The notes beneath the pieces are model-generated. The model was not told the DNA's origin. It was given only the letters and a program-made list of their open reading frames with translations, and made no database searches. A stretch of 64,000 bases of DNA from Chrysomallon squamiferum (Eukaryota; Mollusca; Gastropoda; Neomphalida; Peltospiridae): NCBI GenBank assembly GCA_012295275.1, contig CM022672.1, positions 20,028,894-20,092,893 on the forward strand, given 5' to 3'. Shown here in pieces: positions 51,518 through 61,976 of this stretch (its first letter is position 1; every line of letters starts with the position of its first letter). The position numbers and the translations under genes are program-made.

Positions 51518-54500
51518 GTATATATAACTGAAGGATAATGTCACTCAAACCTAATTTAATCAGCTTATTAAAGCTTTGATATCTAAAGTCAATATATCCT
51601 GAAGTAAGCCCACGAAAGCTTTCAGCAAATATGTCAGTTGTTTGTTTTAATGATTCTCTCTTTACTTGGATTTATTTAGCTAGCTTATTAACTTAATCCG
51701 TGGAAAGAATAGAGGCTACTGAATGTACCTGACTACATACAAAGTCAACATAAGCCAGATGATATTGTGTTACCATACAAAAGTGATTTAAGCCGTATAT
51801 ATATATATATATATATATATTTTTTTTACTTTTGTGACTACTGTGACTAGTGTTGCATATCTAATTGCCTTTTTTAATAGATTTTTTATTTTTTTATTTT
51901 ATTTTTTTTTTAAATAATAATATATAATAAAAACTGTAAAAAAAAGGTGATTTTAGTACATGAATGTAATTTGTGTTTAGGTCTAGATAAAATGAAACAC
52001 ATACCTTGCAAAGTCAATATAAGCCAGGTGACCATGATATAAGGCTGGCTTTTTCTCATTCCATGAAGTAACGTTTGTTACAAACCGCATCTGTAAGGAA
52101 ATCAAACAACAAAGTTACTTTTTGTTTCATATTAATTGCTAAGCACAAAGACTTCCAAGAAATGTCTTTGTTAGTTTTCAGCAGTCAGTTTTTGCTGATC
52201 CTAAAGTATTACAATCATAAAACATTTTTTTTTACATTTTTTATAAGGAATCAAAGACTGACTGTTTTATGTTCTTCCAAGCAAAGATATGTAATATAAA
52301 AAAACATAAATTAAAAAATTCGAGGAACCCAAATCAAGATTACATTTTTTTTCTGACAAAACAAAAAAGAATGAAAAAAATCTATGAATGGTTACTCATA
52401 CATATATGCACAGATACACAGACACAAAGACATATATATATATATACCCACAAGTCAAGCTTTTAACTGGATGGTAATGTATATAACTAACAATAACAAA
52501 TAATTCAGAAAATACAAAAATAAATAAAATGAAAAAATTATAATAATAAAAATAAATAAATAAATACTGTACAAAACAACAACAAAAAAATAAAATAATA
52601 AATCAAGCTCCTAAGTTAATTGAATAACTTGCATTGTGGACATGATGTTTTCCCCTCATCTCTATTCAAAATCATAATAATGTCTAATTTGCTCAAACTT
52701 TTTAATGGCAATCAGTGTGAATTTTTTTTATACTTACTTATTGTTAATCTGTTTCAAATATTAATCTCTATTAAAATGTTTGCACAACATAATAAACAAA
52801 CAAAAACAAATAGAAAAAACCCAACCAGCCCCCACAAAAAAAAAACCTCCCAAAAAACCAAACCTAAAACAGGTTGTCAAATAATTTTTATATTTACATA
52901 AAAATTACATAATTAAATATTATTAAAATAAATGAATTTCCTGGCAGCCCTCCTCCCTAACTTTGCAGTCTTCCTATCTCACATTTTTCACCTTTCATAA
53001 ATCTTCGAAGTCAAAGTTTTTATTTAACATTACAATCTCGATAAAAATTCACAGGTCTTATTGTGAAAATTTATGTCTGGATATATCACTCATGAAATAT
53101 CATAAAGGCGGATACTTTTGACATTCACCTTTTAAACAGGGATGAGGTACTGAGTGATATTTATCACTAGAGGTGATATATCAAGCATTAATGTAAGTAT
53201 AGTCAGCTCTCACTCAGTTGCAGAGGAAAAACTGGAAATCAGTTTGATATTCCCTTCAAAAGAACCACTGAACCACTTTACACTGCAGCAAATATTTCAA
53301 TAGTAAGTATATTTCCTATTCCAACCAATGCTGCACTGTATCAAAGGCAAAACCCTAAAAAAGGCCATAAAAGATTATTTACTACTGATAAGTAACAGTA
53401 AACCACTGTTAACAATAGCCATTAAAACACAAACATGTTACTATATCTTTAACACTGATTAATTTGAAGGCAGATAGCTTTTAATAACTTTCTAGCAGAG
53501 CAATGTACACTCCTCTAAAATTCCTTTAAATACTTAATAAAATGATTTAAGCTAAAATGTAATTTCTTATAAAAATGTAGCATGATTCTAAATGGACATA
53601 TTGTTGAAGTTGTTGGTGGTGTCATGCTGAAAACATGAATGACACTTAAATAAATAACCTAAAATATTTATTTGAAAATATTCATCAGTACAACCTGTCT
53701 CTCTCCCATTCACTTATATGTATAATACAAATAGCCTCATGTGAGCCAGAATTGTGTCTGTTGTATTTGGCCAAAAAAGACAAAAACAAAATAACAATCT
53801 TTGCATATTTGATAATATCTTCTTACTACAGAACTCCAAAACAATGGCTACATTTTTGGCAGCCATCAATCAGTACACTATAAACACAGTATCAAAATGG
53901 CTGCCAGTTGTTGACAAGACAGGAATTTAACCTGTAACTAACTGAGTCATATTTACAAAAACCCAGTATCTTGCTGAGATTAAAACAAAAACATCGATAC
54001 TATTTTCATCACTAGGTAGGTGTGTCTTTCATTCAAATAAAACTGTTCTAACCAAGGATCCTGCATTCTTGTTGATCCCAAGTGTTAACAGGTTTGGCAA
54101 AATCTGCCACAGTGTTAACAGCTAAATTCAAACACTGCAGAGTACAACATATCAGATAAAAACAACTGATTCTAAAATTTCAAAACATCTACATATTAAT
54201 CCTTATTTAGATTTTAGATTATATCAAAAACATATTTTACAAATTTTCATTTTTTTATTTACCTTTTCAAAATTAAACCTTTTTTTGTTGTTTTAGTATT
54301 GTTCTTTCTAAATAATAATAATAATAATTATTAAAATTCTTCATATCCAATCTTTTTAATAAAAATAAAAATTAATAATAATAATAAAGAATCTTCTCTA
54401 TTTATAGCATTTTCTCAATAATTTTATCAGCAAACTAAAAAAACAATTTTTTTTTTTTTTTTTTTTTTTTTTCTATATTATCTAATTTATCTTATGTAAA

Positions 54501-54840
54501 TTTTTAAATATCAAAGTTTAATAATTTACTGACATGTTTATAACATGAAACTGATAAAAATGACCTGAGATAACTGTTTATCTATGTATAGATATCTTCT
54601 TTCATAATGATTAAACATCATTTTTTTTTATTATATATTTACTTAAAAAAAAAAAAAAAATTTTTTTTTTTTTTTTTAAACATTCTATTTTACAAGAGGG
54701 CACAGAAAAAAGGAGTAACTATCTAAAGACAACTAACAGAACTTATTAAACTTAATTTTAGTAAATAGTAGGCTAGGATATATGCTCTGGAAAAGAATAT
54801 ATTATTAAATGTTAACTTTAATTAAATGTAAGATTAATCC

Positions 54841-54872
<32 letters not shown>

Positions 54873-55080
54873 TGTACTTAATGCTGTAAACTAGTAAAAG
54901 TAATTGATAATGTAGTGACATAGGGTTGTTTTTCTTAAATGTTTTTGTGAATCATTAAAACAATGGCTGTCAGATAATATTCAATAATTCTTTAATAAGC
55001 AAATTTCACAATTCTTATTTTATTGCTATATTGCATATTATTCTATTTAATACCCTTGTTATTCTGAATGAGAGTATTTG

Positions 55081-55120
<40 letters not shown>

Positions 55121-56416
55121 TTCTGAAAAAGATACCAACAAAACCAAACCCACTCCAAAAACAAAACAATAAATAATAATAATAATAATAATGATAATAA
55201 TAATAACTGAAAAAAAAAAATATAAATAAATAAATCCTATCCACATAATATAAAATAAACAATAACCATTCTAAGACTTATTTTCTCTAAGGTGAAAGAA
55301 AGTAAAAGCATTTTATCAGGTTTAATGCACTTTTAGAAAAGATTGATTGATTTTCTAGCATTAGCCAGACAGTGGGTGTAATCTGTCATTTCTGATACCA
55401 AGTATTTACAGAAAAAATCACTAGATTTTCCACCCTCTTGTGTTTACTAATGGTTCTAGCACATCTGTCCAGGGCCAAAGGTGGGTTTTCCCAGCCAAAA
55501 CAGTGTTAGTGCTTTAGAAGATTTCCATAGTTAGAAATAAGACAGTTGTACATTTAAAATATATTCGTTTTAAATTTTAAACAGTTAAATATAGGATAAT
55601 GTTTTGTAAGTTACTTTATAAAAATTTAAAAGTTAAATGTAGAATATTGTTTTGTAAGTTAATTCAGAAATTTAAAATGTTAAATGTAAGATATTGTTTT
55701 GTAAGTTAATTCAAAAATTTAAACAGTTTGTAAGTTGTTTTTAAATTCTTAAAGAGTTAAATGTAGGATATGATTGTGGAAGTGTATTCATATTTTTGCA
55801 GCAGAAATTTATTAAATGTAAAAAGCTGTTTTATATGTAGTTATAAAAATAAAACTGTGCAATTTGTATTAGTAACAATGAAGCTAAAAAAATTCAAATG
55901 GATTTGTGAATGAGATTATCATACATTTTTGTATCACAAATATTTACATCTCTATAGAATCCTTGAATAAAAAAAAATATATTTTGAAGAGTATTATAAA
56001 TCTAGAGGATTTTATCAGTAAAAGACACATAAAATTTTGTCTTTTTTTTTGTTTTTTTTTTAAACAAAAAAAAAAAGAGAGAATTTTATGTGTCTTTTAC
56101 TGATAAAATCCTCTAGATTTTTAATATTCTTCAAAATATCAATTAAAATATATTTTTTCATATATTTTCATCACTTTAAAATTAGTATTTTTTTAAATAC
56201 TTTTTTTTAATAAGTGATAAAACTGAAGAGGACTTCTCAGCTTACCTGGTCTGACAGAGATAAAGTTCTGGAATTCTTAGTAATGTTGATATGGAGAACA
56301 TGAAATTTATTTTTCTGACACAACTCGTAGGCGATTCCTGCAAATGAGGTACTCCCAGTTTTGGGTACCCGGTTGTAAATCATCACAAAATCATCCTCAT
56401 TCGGCTCCACAATGTC
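29011..56416 (-). CDS. HS2ST1: Heparan sulfate 2-O-sulfotransferase, catalytic domain, 6 exons, 5' partial
   Basis: Six exons splice in frame to 290 residues ending at TAG (29011-29013 on the plus strand). In partial-protein numbering: 5'-phosphosulfate loop VPKTGSTSF (17-25, Lys19), catalytic YHGH with His76 and His78, 3'-phosphate site IVRDP...S (Arg100, Ser108), and cysteines 137, 145, 158 and 164. Adding 64 gives the known vertebrate Lys83, His140, His142, Arg164, Ser172 and disulfides 201-209 and 222-228, so there is no indel over this span. Sequons at Asn44 and Asn63 match the known Asn108 and Asn127. The family enzyme is a trimeric Golgi type II membrane protein that transfers sulfate from PAPS to the 2-O of iduronic acid in heparan sulfate. 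All catalytic residues are intact. The N-terminal 64 or so residues (anchor and stem) are not found in the window. Confidence 0.96.
29232..30532 (-). other. HS2ST1: HS2ST1 intron (last)
   Basis: 1.3-kb AT-rich intron with a short CA tract (about 29518-29534) and AAT tracts. No coding sequence seen. Confidence 0.85.
30533..30690 (-). CDS. HS2ST1: HS2ST1 exon, C-terminal catalytic fold
   Basis: 158 bp, acceptor caacag, donor CAG|gtgag. It encodes [19 protein letters not shown], then [19 protein letters not shown] and [13 protein letters not shown]. These are highly typical of the family. Confidence 0.96.
30934..31180. repeat. 29-bp minisatellite, about 8 copies, with dimer structure
   Basis: GTGCCTA recurs at 30953, 30982, 31011, 31040, 31069, 31098, 31127 and 31156, exactly 29 bp apart. 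Two unit types alternate in the right half (AACACTTACATACACA versus AGCACCTACATACATA), giving a 58-bp higher-order period. Confidence 0.95.
31749..31915. repeat. 84-bp tandem duplication
   Basis: Two diverged copies start near AATATTCCAGG (31753) and AATATTCAAGG (31837) and share TAATTCA(G/A)TTCAAAC and CAAAACCAATT segments. Confidence 0.85.
32291..32374. repeat. Compound AAT/GAA/GAT microsatellite
   Basis: An AAT run changes to GAA with two GAT interruptions, then GATGAC/GATGAT. The middle is a pure purine tract. Confidence 0.9.
33660..33757 (-). CDS. HS2ST1: HS2ST1 exon with the four disulfide cysteines
   Basis: 98 bp, acceptor tttcag, donor TG|gtaagat. It encodes [13 protein letters not shown] and [15 protein letters not shown]. 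The final Trp codon is split TG|G. Confidence 0.96.
33778..34185. repeat. 65-75 bp degenerate tandem array, about 6 copies
   Basis: Units share GTTT(C/T)AGCAAAA (33778, 33907, 33982, 34041, 34115), followed by CTTATGGTACAT, CTGTAAGTGTATG and AAATCTGTAT. The array begins 20 bp from the splice acceptor of the exon ending at 33757. Short minus-strand ORFs over it are by-products of the repeat. Confidence 0.85.
34670..34755. repeat. About 40-bp tandem duplication
   Basis: Two copies share GTACAT, then TTTGCAGAAATATGGTC, with a period of about 40. Confidence 0.8.
35030..35575. other. Higher-complexity intronic block, candidate regulatory element
   Basis: Balanced-composition sequence inside an AT-rich intron, with CACTAATTATGG and GGCTAATTACAG homeodomain-type cores close together (about 35471-35490). 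No open frame of note. Regulatory function is inference. Confidence 0.3.
35821..35862. repeat. 14-bp tandem triplicate
   Basis: Three exact copies of TTCATCAGATTTTA. Confidence 0.95.
36562..36700 (-). CDS. HS2ST1: HS2ST1 exon with 3'-phosphate-binding site
   Basis: Acceptor gtcttccag, donor GAG|gtaaat. It encodes [20 protein letters not shown], then [14 protein letters not shown] and the basic KRRK run. The first base completes a Ser codon from the previous exon. Confidence 0.96.
37340..38050. repeat. About 145-170 bp degenerate tandem array, about 4 copies
   Basis: Recurrent anchors of the type AAATAC(A/C)A(T/C)TTC at 37440, 37602, about 37773 and 37915, each followed by a poorly kept TCTGGCTTT...TTA(C/T)(C/T)AGAT segment. 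Confidence 0.6.
38680..39420. repeat. Loose array of TTCTAAACCT-like words
   Basis: Variants of GAAxTCxAAACCT and CCTAAACCT recur every 30-60 bp. This is a degenerate repeat with uncertain boundaries. Confidence 0.4.
41415..41490. repeat. (AG)38 microsatellite
   Basis: Perfect 76-bp purine array. On the minus strand it gives spurious Ser-Leu ORFs, which I reject. Confidence 0.97.
41590..42245. other. Higher-complexity intronic block, candidate regulatory element
   Basis: About 650 bp of balanced, non-repetitive sequence with sites such as CAGCTG (E-box), CTTTGCATGAG (octamer-like) and several ACAAT words. The two open frames across it (85 and 83 codons) show no domain. Confidence 0.35.
42617..42657. 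repeat. (AT)20 microsatellite
   Basis: Perfect AT array followed by AAAT repeats. Confidence 0.95.
46800..47400. other. Higher-complexity intronic block
   Basis: Non-repetitive sequence with short inverted words such as CTATGGCCAGACAG. The overlapping open frame of 62 codons (46819-47007, minus) shows nothing recognisable. Confidence 0.25.
48582..48721. repeat. 71-bp tandem duplication
   Basis: Two copies share TGTAAGATTAGCC and TCACATATCAACT. The second has an expanded poly(T). Confidence 0.9.
48770..49100. other. Homeodomain-site-rich intronic block, candidate regulatory element
   Basis: Closely spaced GGCTAATTATTC, GAGCAATTAATTCTGG, GTGCAATTATGATG and GACAATTAGTC in a non-repetitive stretch, directly beside the 71-bp duplication. 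Confidence 0.4.
50180..51180. other. Higher-complexity intronic block with 33-bp duplication
   Basis: Non-repetitive sequence. It includes a plus-strand 81-codon frame (50394-50639) and a minus-strand 80-codon frame (50924-51166) that I cannot assign. TGACCAATCAATGATGC near 50718 resembles a PBX/HOX composite site. A 33-bp tandem duplication is at 51030-51095. Confidence 0.3.
51030..51095. repeat. 33-bp tandem duplication
   Basis: Two copies with the common part CTGCAGTCTTGCATTTTG. The unit is a multiple of three and lies in a minus-strand open frame, where it gives a doubled Cys-Lys-Thr-Ala segment. Confidence 0.9.
51469..51515. repeat. (CT)23 microsatellite
   Basis: Perfect CT array about 490 bp from the HS2ST1 exon at 52005. 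Confidence 0.95.
52005..52090 (-). CDS. HS2ST1: HS2ST1 exon with catalytic histidines
   Basis: 86 bp, acceptor cag|ATG, donor AAG|gtatgt. It encodes [10 protein letters not shown], then [11 protein letters not shown]. No stretch of 60 or more codons exposes it; it was recognised from the YHGH motif and the splice phases. Confidence 0.95.
54645..54677. repeat. A16T17 palindrome
   Basis: Sixteen A followed directly by seventeen T, a perfect inverted repeat. Confidence 0.95.
55081..55116. repeat. A36 homopolymer
   Basis: Uninterrupted run of 36 A inside an HS2ST1 intron. Confidence 0.9.
55583..55775. repeat. 48-bp degenerate tandem array, about 4 copies
   Basis: Units share GTTAAAT(A/G)TA and TTGTTTTGTAAGTTA, starting at 55583, 55631 and 55679, with a partial unit and a later copy at 55755. 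Confidence 0.85.
55979..56139. repeat. Near-perfect 161-bp inverted repeat (foldback)
   Basis: Bases 55979-56036 pair with 56082-56139 (58 bp, two mismatches). Pairing continues inward with poly(T)/poly(A) almost to the centre at 56059, so there is hardly any loop. It could be a foldback/MITE-type insertion. In HS2ST1 pre-mRNA it would form a hairpin starting 107 nt after the exon that ends at 56246. Confidence 0.95.
56246..56416 (-). CDS. HS2ST1: HS2ST1 exon with 5'-PSB loop
   Basis: Acceptor ttttcag|GAC, donor CAG|gtaag. It encodes 57 residues, phase 0 at both ends, including [13 protein letters not shown] and HINITKN. An in-frame ATG exists upstream of the acceptor, but family length and the missing anchor argue that this is an internal exon. 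Confidence 0.95.
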
Positions 56417-58914
56417 CTGAAAAGATAACATAAATCGGATTAATTAGGGAATAAAAATCATTTCTCATTTACTCAAATAATAATTTTGTTTTGACTAAGG
56501 TTTTATTATTACTCATTTAATTTTGATTTCATTTATTCATAGTTATTTTATATTGTTATATATTTTCTTTTGGGGGAGTTGCTATTAATTTTAAAAGTAA
56601 TAATAATAAAAAAAAAATTCTTGACGAAAATATAATCATGAAAAAGGAAAAGATAAACATTAATAAATCTTGTTGGTAATCATATCATATCAGTGAAGTG
56701 AAAAAACAGTTACACACAAATTCAAACAAGTTAACAAACACACACACACACACACACACACATGCACACCAACAATCACACAGACCATAAATAAGATAAT
56801 AAAACAACAAACATTATTAATACTTTAAATAATATCTTCAAGTCACATAAACTTAATGTCATGACTGCAATAAAAAATAAATTGTTGATGATCACAGAGG
56901 AAGTAAATCAAATGACTTAATGCACATCATTAACAACAGTTAAATAGTTATGACAGAACTATTTTCATCAAGCAATAATATTTTTATTTATACATCTAAC
57001 ATCAAGTGAACTTTTCATCCTTGGTCGTTATTTACCATGAAATTACAGCAATAAATTCTTTATTTAACTAGTAAGTATTTAATAACAACCCTCTACCTTT
57101 ATGGATTCCTGAAATAGCACAGATAATATTGACTTTAATATTTTCATATATTGTTGCCAATTCTTCTGATTTTTCATTCATTAATGGTAATTTCCATAGC
57201 ATTTTTGTTCATGCTGATTTTTTTTTTTTTAAAAAAGGATCAACTGAACAGATATGAAACTGACCACACACATTACCATTCATTTGTGATTTTAATTTGT
57301 ATTTTAGTTTTAATTTTCCTTATTAGATGCTCAACTGTTTCTTCTTTTTACTTTGATATAAATAACATTGTCATGGGTGAGATGTTAAAGCTGGTATTTG
57401 ATAACATGGACACTTTTAAAAGATTTTACTTCTCTAACAGTATGACTTAGTGAAGATACTGTTCTCATGTCTTGATGATTTTGTTAGTATCAGTTGCTTT
57501 AAATACTTTTTTGTTGTTGATTTGTTTTGTTTTTTTAGTATAATGACAGAATGAGAAAGGAAACTTGCTTACACAACTAGATGGGTATCAGTTAAAAAAC
57601 AAGGTACCTGTAATCTTTTTTCCTTACATAAAAACAAATTGTTAAACACTGGCTGTAACAGCTATTACAGAAACATTAAACATGTATAATACTACTCATA
57701 TTACAAGTTTTAATCTGTCCTATCTTGAATTATTTAACAATGTTTCTGTATCTGAAATCAATTTGTATAAAATAGTCTGGACATATTGGTGCTGCTCTTA
57801 TTTTCACATCCATCTGGTCTACATGAATCTTTCATTTACTGTTGGCTTTGTTTGTAGGAAGCCTGAGCTGGTCACCTTTAGTTTCAGATTTCACACTCTT
57901 AATGGATGCTCTCTTTCACACAAATCTCTCTATACACACAGAGATGTGAATGATGCTGTAAACTAGTTTACTACAGCCAGGTGATACCACACAGTATTAG
58001 GCTAATTCAGACTAATCCTAGTTAAATCTTTAATTACCAATCTGTTGTGTGACTGGAAATAACAGACTGAAGAAAAAAAATAAAACACTGATATATCTAA
58101 CCTGAATACTGATTGCTGCATGAGAATAAATGAATCAAAACATTTTTTTTTTTTTTTTAAACTGTAGCTTAAAATATTTTGCAATAACACTTACTGAGGT
58201 AACAAACATTTTATATATTATTTAAATTAATAATTACAAGAAAAAAAGAAATTTGCTGCTACCATTCCATAGGCCTTTTTTTTTAGTAAGCATCATATGA
58301 TGTTTTATATGTATCTTCCCATATACATACAGATGCCCTTTAATAAACCAGTTTTTGGGAAGCACTGAAATATCAGTATGTTGTGTGTTTATTTAATAAA
58401 GTCAATTAACTAACATATGAACTGAATTGTACCACTAATGAAAACGTCATTTTCTTTTGTTTAAGAAATTATAAATTATTTTTAATTTATATACAGAACA
58501 ATGTTGTATTTTATTTTATTTAATTAGAATTTGTCCTTTTTCTTTTCTCTCTGTCACTCTCTTGTCTTTTTTTTGTTTTTTTTTTTGGCTTTTGATAAAC
58601 AGTTCAATTATACTCTTTAACAAGGACAGATTTTGAAACTCTAATTTAGCCAAGAGGAATGTTTCCTTGTCAAACTCTACCCACTAAACTACAAATTAAT
58701 CACCTTTTAGCACTGAGTACAAAGAGCTTTAAAAAGAAATCTTTATGGTTTAATTTAAACAGTAATTACAAAACAAAGAAAGAAAAATTATGTGACAGAA
58801 AAAAAATTTAACAACTTTTTTTTTTTTTTTTTTTAAATTAGCATGAAAATTAATGGACAAAGTATAATTGTTTTTTTTTTTTTTTTTTTTTTTTTTGTCT
58901 TACAAATTGTAATG

Positions 58915-59135
58915 GAAAATGGATTATTGTCTGCATAATGGGTGTCATTATGACTGATTGGCTTAACACCTGATACCTTGTCCATCGGGGAGTCAGTTAT
59001 CACGGGAACCACAACTGTTAGGCCTGAGTCAGGTGATGATGCATTGGGCAGATACTTAACATGCTGCAAGAGGTTTCTAGACAGGCCCAGACTTAGACAG
59101 GTGTTTACCTTATGAAAGTCTGTATAACACATAGG
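58915..59135. other. Higher-complexity block, candidate regulatory element
   Basis: Non-repetitive, more GC than its flanks, with TCATTATGACTGATTGG and TGATGATGCATTG words. The minus-strand 112-codon frame overlapping it is mostly not protein-like and ends in poly-Lys from a T run. Confidence 0.3.
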
Positions 59136-59999
59136 GTAACAAGTATGTCTAACATTCTGTTTTTGCTGCAAAGAAAATGGTTTGTCACTGATAATAACCG
59201 AAGGAAAGCTTGTTTCTGTCTGAAGGAGTTATTTCAGAATCTGAACAGAGAAATTAAGCTGAAGCAATTAGGAAATAAACATTTCACAGATTTAATGTGG
59301 GTGAAATCATCCATTTAAAACAGACAAATGACATATTGCTGAATCACTGAATATCCATCAACACCCCAAAAATAACACAGAAATAAATAAACATTTGAGC
59401 CTGACACAGAAGTAAATATACCAGATCTACTGATTTGTCCAAGTGTCTGTAATTATATAGTATCATGCACATAGTTTAGTTAACTAACTGATTAGTTATC
59501 AAATTTATTATCAGTGACAACAGCCTGGTGAATGACTGCTGCAGAACAGACACCTGTATCTTACTCTATGAAGACATAATAAATATATATTAATTTCAAC
59601 ACAGTTAACTTCAACATGTATTAATTAAATAAATTATAAATACTAAAAGTGAACTTGTCAACATGTTGATGATGTTCCAACAACAACAGCAACAACACAC
59701 ACACACACACACACAAAAATAATTTGTTTTTCAGATAGATGCACAGTGGCGTTCTTCTACATATTTCAATATGATCAAAATAAAATCAATATCTTGCCAT
59801 TACCAATCTCTTCAGTGAAACAAATTAGTTTTAGACTTATTAATATTTATAATTACATTAATTATACTCATCCGTACTAGTACAGCACTAATAGTTTTCA
59901 CAACAATGACAAAAAGTGCAATTTCACATTTAAAGTATTCATGTAATAACAGATGATATAAATCATTGTGTGTATTCCAACAGATGACAATAGTGTATA

Positions 60000-60200
60000 A
60001 AGCCAGCTTCCAAGTTTGGTATATTAAGGCCATTTATCTGCCCTGATTAGTGAAAATGAATGTGCTAAAGAACTTCTTCACATGCTGTGGGCAGAGAGAT
60101 CAATAGCAACTGATGGATAAATCAATGATAATCATATTAGATGCATTCTCTGCATTAAGAATCATCTGACACAGCAGGTAAATTAAATACGACATTGTGT
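60000..60200. other. Homeodomain-site-rich block, candidate regulatory element
   Basis: Dense CCTGATTAGTG, GATGGATAAATC, AATCAATGATAATC and CATATTAGATGC words in a non-repetitive stretch, similar to PBX/HOX and GATA-type site clusters. Confidence 0.35.
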
Positions 60201-60439
60201 TATGTATTTACATGTTACTATTTTGACTCTGCAAAAGAAAGAATAAATATCTTAAACAATACCTCAACATACTTTAATACCAATTGCTCTTTATGCATTA
60301 TAGGTTCAGTTTTTGCATGATCAAGACAATCTTGTTAAATTATCAACATACTGCTTCCACTGCTTTGGCTACTTTTACTATGGGAACATCTGCATGTTCA
60401 TTGTAGTGGACAGAAAAGAACATTACATTGTTTAAGATG

Positions 60440-61010
60440 CACCAAAAAATGAGCACTGGCTGGAAAACTATCCAAACTGATACGTCACTGTGACTTGATT
60501 CTGCAATATGCTGCGTCTGATGAATATCTACTAATGATGAAAAGAATGTTCCCTAACAGTCCAATTACTATTCTTTTTTAAAAAGCCGTTAAGTTAAACA
60601 TCCAACAGCTAGAATAATTGAACAAAGTGCTCAGACATCATTAAGCTTACATTCCTTTCCCCCACCCGTGCTGCCTGCATTGTTCTAACAAGCCAGATGC
60701 TGAAGTGTTAAGAACAGGTACACTGCAACTGCAGAATTACACAATCTTTGATGTTTGAAATGCTAATATCCACACTGTTAAGTGCTGCTCGGTTGATGTG
60801 TGTGCAGTAAGTTTATCTTTAATTGCCGGTACAGTCTGACGATTAAATCTCGGACTGCAGCAGATGAAAGAAAATTAACTACTTGAGTTTCGTTACTTAC
60901 CACTATACCTGTCACACTGAACTGAGTTACAATGATTTTGACTTCCCCTGTACCTATAGCAGTCACAATACATTGATTCATCATAATTTTGAAAACCCAT
61001 GCATCTTTAG
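60440..61010. other. Higher-complexity block with SOX/TCF-like words
   Basis: Contains ATTGAACAAAGTGC and GCATTGTTCTAAC (SOX/TCF-type cores) and CACTGTGACTTG. The 68-codon minus-strand frame (60778-60984) has no recognisable domain. Confidence 0.25.
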
Positions 61011-61655
61011 CAAGTACTTACTGTTTTTTTCATACACTGAATTGTAACAGAATCATTTGTGTATGGTGTCATATCATCTCTTTCTACCAGTCTAAATACA
61101 AGACTAAATGTATGTATATGTGAATACTGTTTAAAATTAAAACTTTAAACAAAAAAAAACACAAACAAAAAAGATATATAAAATAAATATATATAAAAAA
61201 TAAATAATAAATTTAAAATATAGTACATTAAAAAGATTATTCACTTCAATCAGCCACCAAACAATTTTTCAGGACTTATTTTAGCACTTTCTATAAACCA
61301 TTGACATTTTATTGAGAATAGGATACACACCAAGATCATGAATTATTCAGGATTTTTGTTTTTTCAAAAATTGAAACATATTTTAAGTGGCTGAATATGA
61401 AAATATGCTGTGACATTTAAAACCTTTCATGATTCTATGCAAGGGGAAAAAATTCCTTTAAGAAAACTTCAAACAATACAGAATTACTGTTTTTATTATT
61501 ACTTTTTTCAGTTTTTTTTTATTATTATTTATTTAGTTAGTTAGTTATTTATTTTTACTTTTTTTTTTTTTTTTTAAATTAAATTAGAATTCTTTGGCCA
61601 TCAGTGTATGAGTTCATGTATAATCTTTTATTATAAAGATCCTTTTTATAAATAA

Positions 61656-61687
<32 letters not shown>

Positions 61688-61831
61688 TATAAAAATAAAT
61701 AAAAATAAATAAAACAAAAATTTAAGACAAAAGCTAATATATCCAAGTGTCTAAAAACTGACACCTATTTGTATCAGGAAATGAATCAGGTAAAAAAAAA
61801 TGTATTATACATTAAAATAATTATTATTAAA

Positions 61832-61976
61832 TTATAAATATAAAATAAATTAATATTAAATTATAAATGTAAAATAAATTAATATTAAATTATAAATATA
61901 AAATAAATTAATATTAAATTATAAATATAAAATAAATTAATATTAAATTATAAATATAAAATAAATTAATATTAAA
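61832..61976. repeat. 29-bp A/T minisatellite, about 5 copies
   Basis: TTATAAAT recurs at 61832, 61861, 61890, 61919 and 61948, exactly 29 bp apart. Copies are nearly identical and contain only A and T apart from one G (near 61869). Confidence 0.95.

Larger units (their letters stand above)
36701..52004 (-). other. HS2ST1: HS2ST1 largest intron (15.3 kb)
   Basis: Contains AT-rich low-complexity sequence, several degenerate arrays, microsatellites and three or four higher-complexity islands listed separately. No exon with HS2ST1 or other recognisable coding content was found inside. Confidence 0.85.
52091..56245 (-). other. HS2ST1: HS2ST1 intron
   Basis: 4.15-kb intron with A/T homopolymers (54645-54677; 55081-55116), (GT)n near 54844-54871, a 48-bp array (55583-55775) and a strong foldback (55979-56139). 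No coding sequence seen. Confidence 0.85.

Noticed and set aside
56237-56431. ATG in frame just upstream of the exon at 56416 as the HS2ST1 start
   Set aside because: A good acceptor site lies between this ATG and the exon, and starting here would remove the membrane anchor needed for Golgi retention.
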